From assembly GCA_031002005.1 (NCBI GenBank), contig CM061920.1, positions 51,810,610-51,874,609 on the forward strand: DNA of 64,000 nucleotides, written 5' to 3'. Shown one piece after another: positions 61,517-64,000 of the stretch (position 1 is the stretch's first letter; the number at the start of each line of letters is the position of its first letter). The notes beneath the pieces were generated by a model. That model did not search any database, was not told the DNA's origin, and was given only the letters and a program-made list of their open reading frames with translations. This DNA is from Vandiemenella viatica (lineage: Eukaryota > Arthropoda > Insecta > Orthoptera > Morabidae). Both the position numbers and the translations under genes were made by a program.

Positions 61517-62562
61517 GTAATGGTTTACTATTTTCTTGTTATTTACACATATTCAAATCCACATTTATGCTTCTCTCTTTGTATCTATAGCATTTCTATC
61601 TTCTGCCTCATATGTTATATGGAATATCACAGTTATGGTTTTGTTAACACACTAAAAATATTGTGTTTGTACTTTTGTGCAAAATAGAAAACCAAGAAAA
61701 TACTGTAGGATATTACAGTTTTCTTGAACCTTAAAGTAAAGCTATTCTTCTACTAACTGGTGTTAATATGATGTTTGTTATCATGGTTAACATAATTATT
61801 TTATCATTTCTCGTGATGGTGTACTGAATCACACATCACTTCCTGCTATCAGTGTAAATCTTTTGTTATTGGACATTATCTTCAATTAACTATCTTTGTT
61901 CCACCTTTGATATTAGTTTCTATCCACTTTTATTTTTGGCCTTCCCATTGGTCTTTTTAATTTGAGTTCTCTGAAGAAGCATTTCTTTAATATTCTAGGA
62001 TTATATATTCTTATCAAATGTTTATACAGTTTAAAGTCTACGTTGTCTTACAAAACCAGCAACAGGTACTCAAGGTCAAATCCTTTCCTTTGTTACTGGT
62101 GAACTAATATCATCATTTGATTTTTTAACCATAAGCCAACAAAATCATTAATTTCTTTGTGGTTTTCATGAATTATGTTGTAGTAGAAATAGCTGTACTA
62201 TTTGACTGCCTGGTGGCTGTGGATACCACTGGTTGGTGGGGTTTCACTAGATATGGCCAGCACCTAAGTAGAAGGGGCAATTAGGTTCTTTCAGAGTTGT
62301 TAGCTAAAACTGTAAGTGAATCCCACTTCCAGTGATGATGAGACTGTGCATTTTTTTAGGTTGGGGACTGCTGGTGAGAGGATGGAAAAAATAAAAAAAA
62401 TATGCTAAAGAAATAGATGAAGCTGCTGAAACAATAACTGACGAGGTAGAGCTGGGAAGGTTAAGCTTAAACTGTAACGCTGGGAATATGATGAAGCCAT
62501 AATTATAATAAGCTATAATAAGAGTGTTATTGGTGAACTGTAGAAGTATAATAAACAAAGTA
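61517..62562. other. Ku70 intron 5, left part, no gene
   Basis: AT-rich sequence without recognisable coding. The phrase CTAAGTAGAAGGGGCAATTAGG near 62263 may belong to a LINE untranslated region, but I cannot assign it. Confidence 0.4.
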
Positions 62563-63099
62563 CAATAGAACTCCAACTATCCTAGTCAGTTGGGACCGGA
62601 CCCCATTCAGATAATGAAAAATTCGGATAATTGGACTTTTTTTATGAAAAAGGGTCTATATTAATTAATTATTGCATGTATGTTGAAAATGGGAGAACAA
62701 ACTATTTTTAAAGAAAAAGAGCTCTCAATTAACTAAATGAAAAGGCAATAGTTCTTGCTGAACATCTCTGTCAAAGTAAGCTGTTTGACTGTATTCATCC
62801 GTTTTTGGGCAGTGAAGTTGCATATCCGCTAGACAATGAGAAGTTGCATGTGGTCACACACTGGCATGATGCTCCATGCACTTTAACACAGTTTCAGGGC
62901 CGGCAGATGCTTGACTAACTGATGGTCCCATGTCTGCTTCAACTTTGACATTAAGGTCATCTTCTTCCTCGACACTTTCTTCTTTCACACTTTCAATAAG
63001 TTCATCATCATGTAGAATTTCATACCCAGGGTCTGACGAATTACGCACCATCTACTCTCCTATATCTAAAAAGCGATTCGGATAGTTGAAGTTCTACTG
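62563..63099 (-). mobile_element. Tigger-type deletion derivative (537 bp)
   Basis: Ends CAATAGAACTCCAACTATCC and, reversed from the right, CAGTAGAACTTCAACTATCC, with TA on both sides (62561-62562, 63100-63101). The interior keeps only a transposase C-terminus on the minus strand (63051-62854: DDELIESVKEESVEEEDDLN, GPETVLKCMEHHASV), the acidic linker and terminal helix of Tigger proteins. It is a second, distinct family from 57711-58923. Confidence 0.82.
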
Positions 63100-63144
63100 T
63101 AATAGAATTTGAAAACTTAATATAGGTAACAATGAAAGGAAAGA

Positions 63145-63420
63145 ATGATGCAACTAAGGAAAATGGAAGCGGCTTCTAGGCGATATAAATAAGAAAAGAA
63201 AGGGAAATTAACCCACCACATACCAAAGTGGACGGATGCGATGAGAGAACACTAATGCTGACAAACAAACAACACAATATTTCGGCATATGCCTTGCTCA
63301 CAAATAGAAAAAACGGGCCATTAGGCTCGGAACGTGTGTGCACACCGAACGTTACCTAATGACTAACCGTGTTGTGGTGGGGGGGGGGGGGGGGGACGGA
63401 TAAGGAGTAAACTATCGATA
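63145..63420 (-). repeat. Penelope terminal repeat adjoining its nuclease ORF
   Basis: GATGCAACTAAGGAAAATGG, CTTCTAGGCGATATAAATAA, CCCACCACATACCAAAGTGG, ACACAATATTTCGGCATATG and GGAACGTGTGTGCACACCGA. It lies just past the stop of the minus-strand GIY-YIG frame, as a 3' terminal repeat should. A run of 17 G follows near 63380. It is the reference copy for 27970-28206 and 41826-42165. Confidence 0.75.
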
Positions 63421-63550
63421 TCGGTATACAATGTCTGAGATAATATATTTAAAATTTTGGCAGGTGATGGTAAGAGAAAATGTAGTAATGGTACGGTATA
63501 AACATAGCAAAAAAAAAAAAAAAAAAAAGTAGTGATGGGTTAATTGGAAT

Positions 63551-64000
63551 TTAACGGTGGTTAAGTCCAGGTGGGTGTCTTGTATCCAGGATATTCTGGT
63601 ACGCTAGTTCCCATCTCCAGAGTTCTGCTGCAGTGGTGCTGTCAGGGAAAACTCTGACTGCTCTCACAGTGAAACAGTCGTTGAGGTTGTTGGAATCATG
63701 GCTATTGGCATGTTCTGGTACTGGAAGGTACAGGTTACGAGTATGGACTGTTTGTCTGTGGCCATTCATTCTAACAGAGAGTTGCTGAGTGGTGAGGCCT
63801 ATGTAAGAACTGGTGCAAAAGCGGCAAGTTAGTTGGTATATCAGATGAGTGGTTGAACAGGTGGCATGTCCAATAATGGGGAAAGTTTCTCCTGTGGTGG
63901 GGTTGGAATATGTAGTGGTGGGTGGAAGCATGCTGCAGGTTTTACAGCGGGGTCTATTACAAGGATAAGATCCGTATGGTGCTTTTGGAGAGTCTAACGG
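63551..64000 (-). CDS. Penelope-like GIY-YIG endonuclease, cut by window edge
   Basis: Open on the minus strand from the window edge: PYGSYPCNRPRCKTCSMLPP, TFPIIGHATCSTTHLIYQLT, CRFCTSSYIGLTTQQLSVRM, NGHRQTVHTRNLYLPVPEHA, NSHDSNNLNDCFTVRAVRVF and [26 protein letters not shown]...SSYIGLT forms the GIY-YIG pair, preceded by the Cys-rich CNRPRCKTC that marks this group, with the downstream HAN and terminal WE...PGLN blocks. No stop inside, so a comparatively intact copy; its RT would lie to the right. Confidence 0.87.
   Translation of the reverse strand, partial: PLDSPKAPYGSYPCNRPRCKTCSMLPPTTTYSNPTTGETFPIIGHATCSTTHLIYQLTCRFCTSSYIGLTTQQLSVRMNGHRQTVHTRNLYLPVPEHANSHDSNNLNDCFTVRAVRVFPDSTTAAELWRWELAYQNILDTRHPPGLNHR

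Noticed and set aside
62854..63051. Short acidic host protein
   Set aside because: It lies between two matching Tigger-type ends with TA duplications and reads as the Tigger transposase C-terminus.
1..64000. CRISPR arrays, bacterial operons, riboswitches or phage genes
   Set aside because: No regularly spaced repeats, operon-like gene packing or prokaryotic signals; the window has spliced eukaryotic exons and eukaryotic transposons.

Overview
This is a eukaryotic nuclear window. It is AT-rich, has spliced exons with GT/AG borders, and is filled with nested transposable-element relics and long poly(T)/poly(A) tracts. The repeat set suggests an arthropod, probably a hemimetabolous (polyneopteran-type) insect with a large genome: tRNA-headed SINEs with a conserved ATGGCCGAATTCCTTCCC core, Penelope-like elements, Jockey/RTE-like LINEs, mariner, Tigger/pogo and LTR elements with arginine-tRNA-type primer sites. 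The species call is inference and not firm.

The only host gene I can support is the 5' half of a Ku70 (XRCC6) orthologue on the + strand. Five exons were assembled by hand: 14131-14310, 21018-21195, 44427-44520, 55036-55213 and 61317-61516. Together they hold 830 coding bases (about 277 codons). All four junctions keep the reading frame, and the protein follows the Ku70 order from the start of the von Willebrand-like domain into the start of the Ku core. The rest of the gene lies beyond 64000. From about 14.3 kb rightwards the window is therefore mostly Ku70 intron (about 6.7, 23.2, 10.5, 6.1 and more than 2.5 kb).

Layout. 1-2.15 kb: a decayed pogo/Tigger transposon. 2.7-5.7 kb: LINE fragments. 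7.4-9.4 kb: a GC-rich modular repeat island. 11.1-12.0 kb: a Penelope-like 3' end with a GIY-YIG ORF and a hammerhead-like motif. 12.2-13.95 kb: a LINE tail, an unclassified repeat and three GGAGGAA/TTCCTCC palindromes just upstream of Ku70. Intron 1: two related long-palindrome MITEs (8-bp target duplications) around a LINE that is itself interrupted. Intron 2: a hAT-type MITE, an apparently intact mariner-like element, nested Penelope/LINE/solo-LTR layers, a tandemly duplicated SINE-like unit, a non-autonomous LTR element with a coiled-coil gag-like ORF, an RTE-like LINE, a hammerhead-like motif and a mariner relic split by a SINE. Intron 3: another SINE, a LINE 3' copy, a mariner nested in a LINE, and a deletion mariner. 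Intron 4: a 1.06-kb miniature LTR retrotransposon (TRIM-like), a Tigger deletion derivative with a nested SINE, and a LINE tail followed by a GC-rich module. Intron 5 start: a second Tigger deletion derivative and a Penelope-like element running off the right edge.

The strongest candidates for something undescribed are: (1) the TRIM-like element with paired LTRs, primer site, polypurine tract and target duplication but no coding sequence, plus its solo LTR; (2) the intact mariner-like element with perfect 27-bp termini and a counted D..D(38)D spacing; (3) a set of Penelope terminal repeats carrying hammerhead-like motifs, palindromic ends and, in one case, a 13-bp target duplication; (4) the MITE family whose arms carry TGACGTCA palindromes inside a DNA-repair gene.
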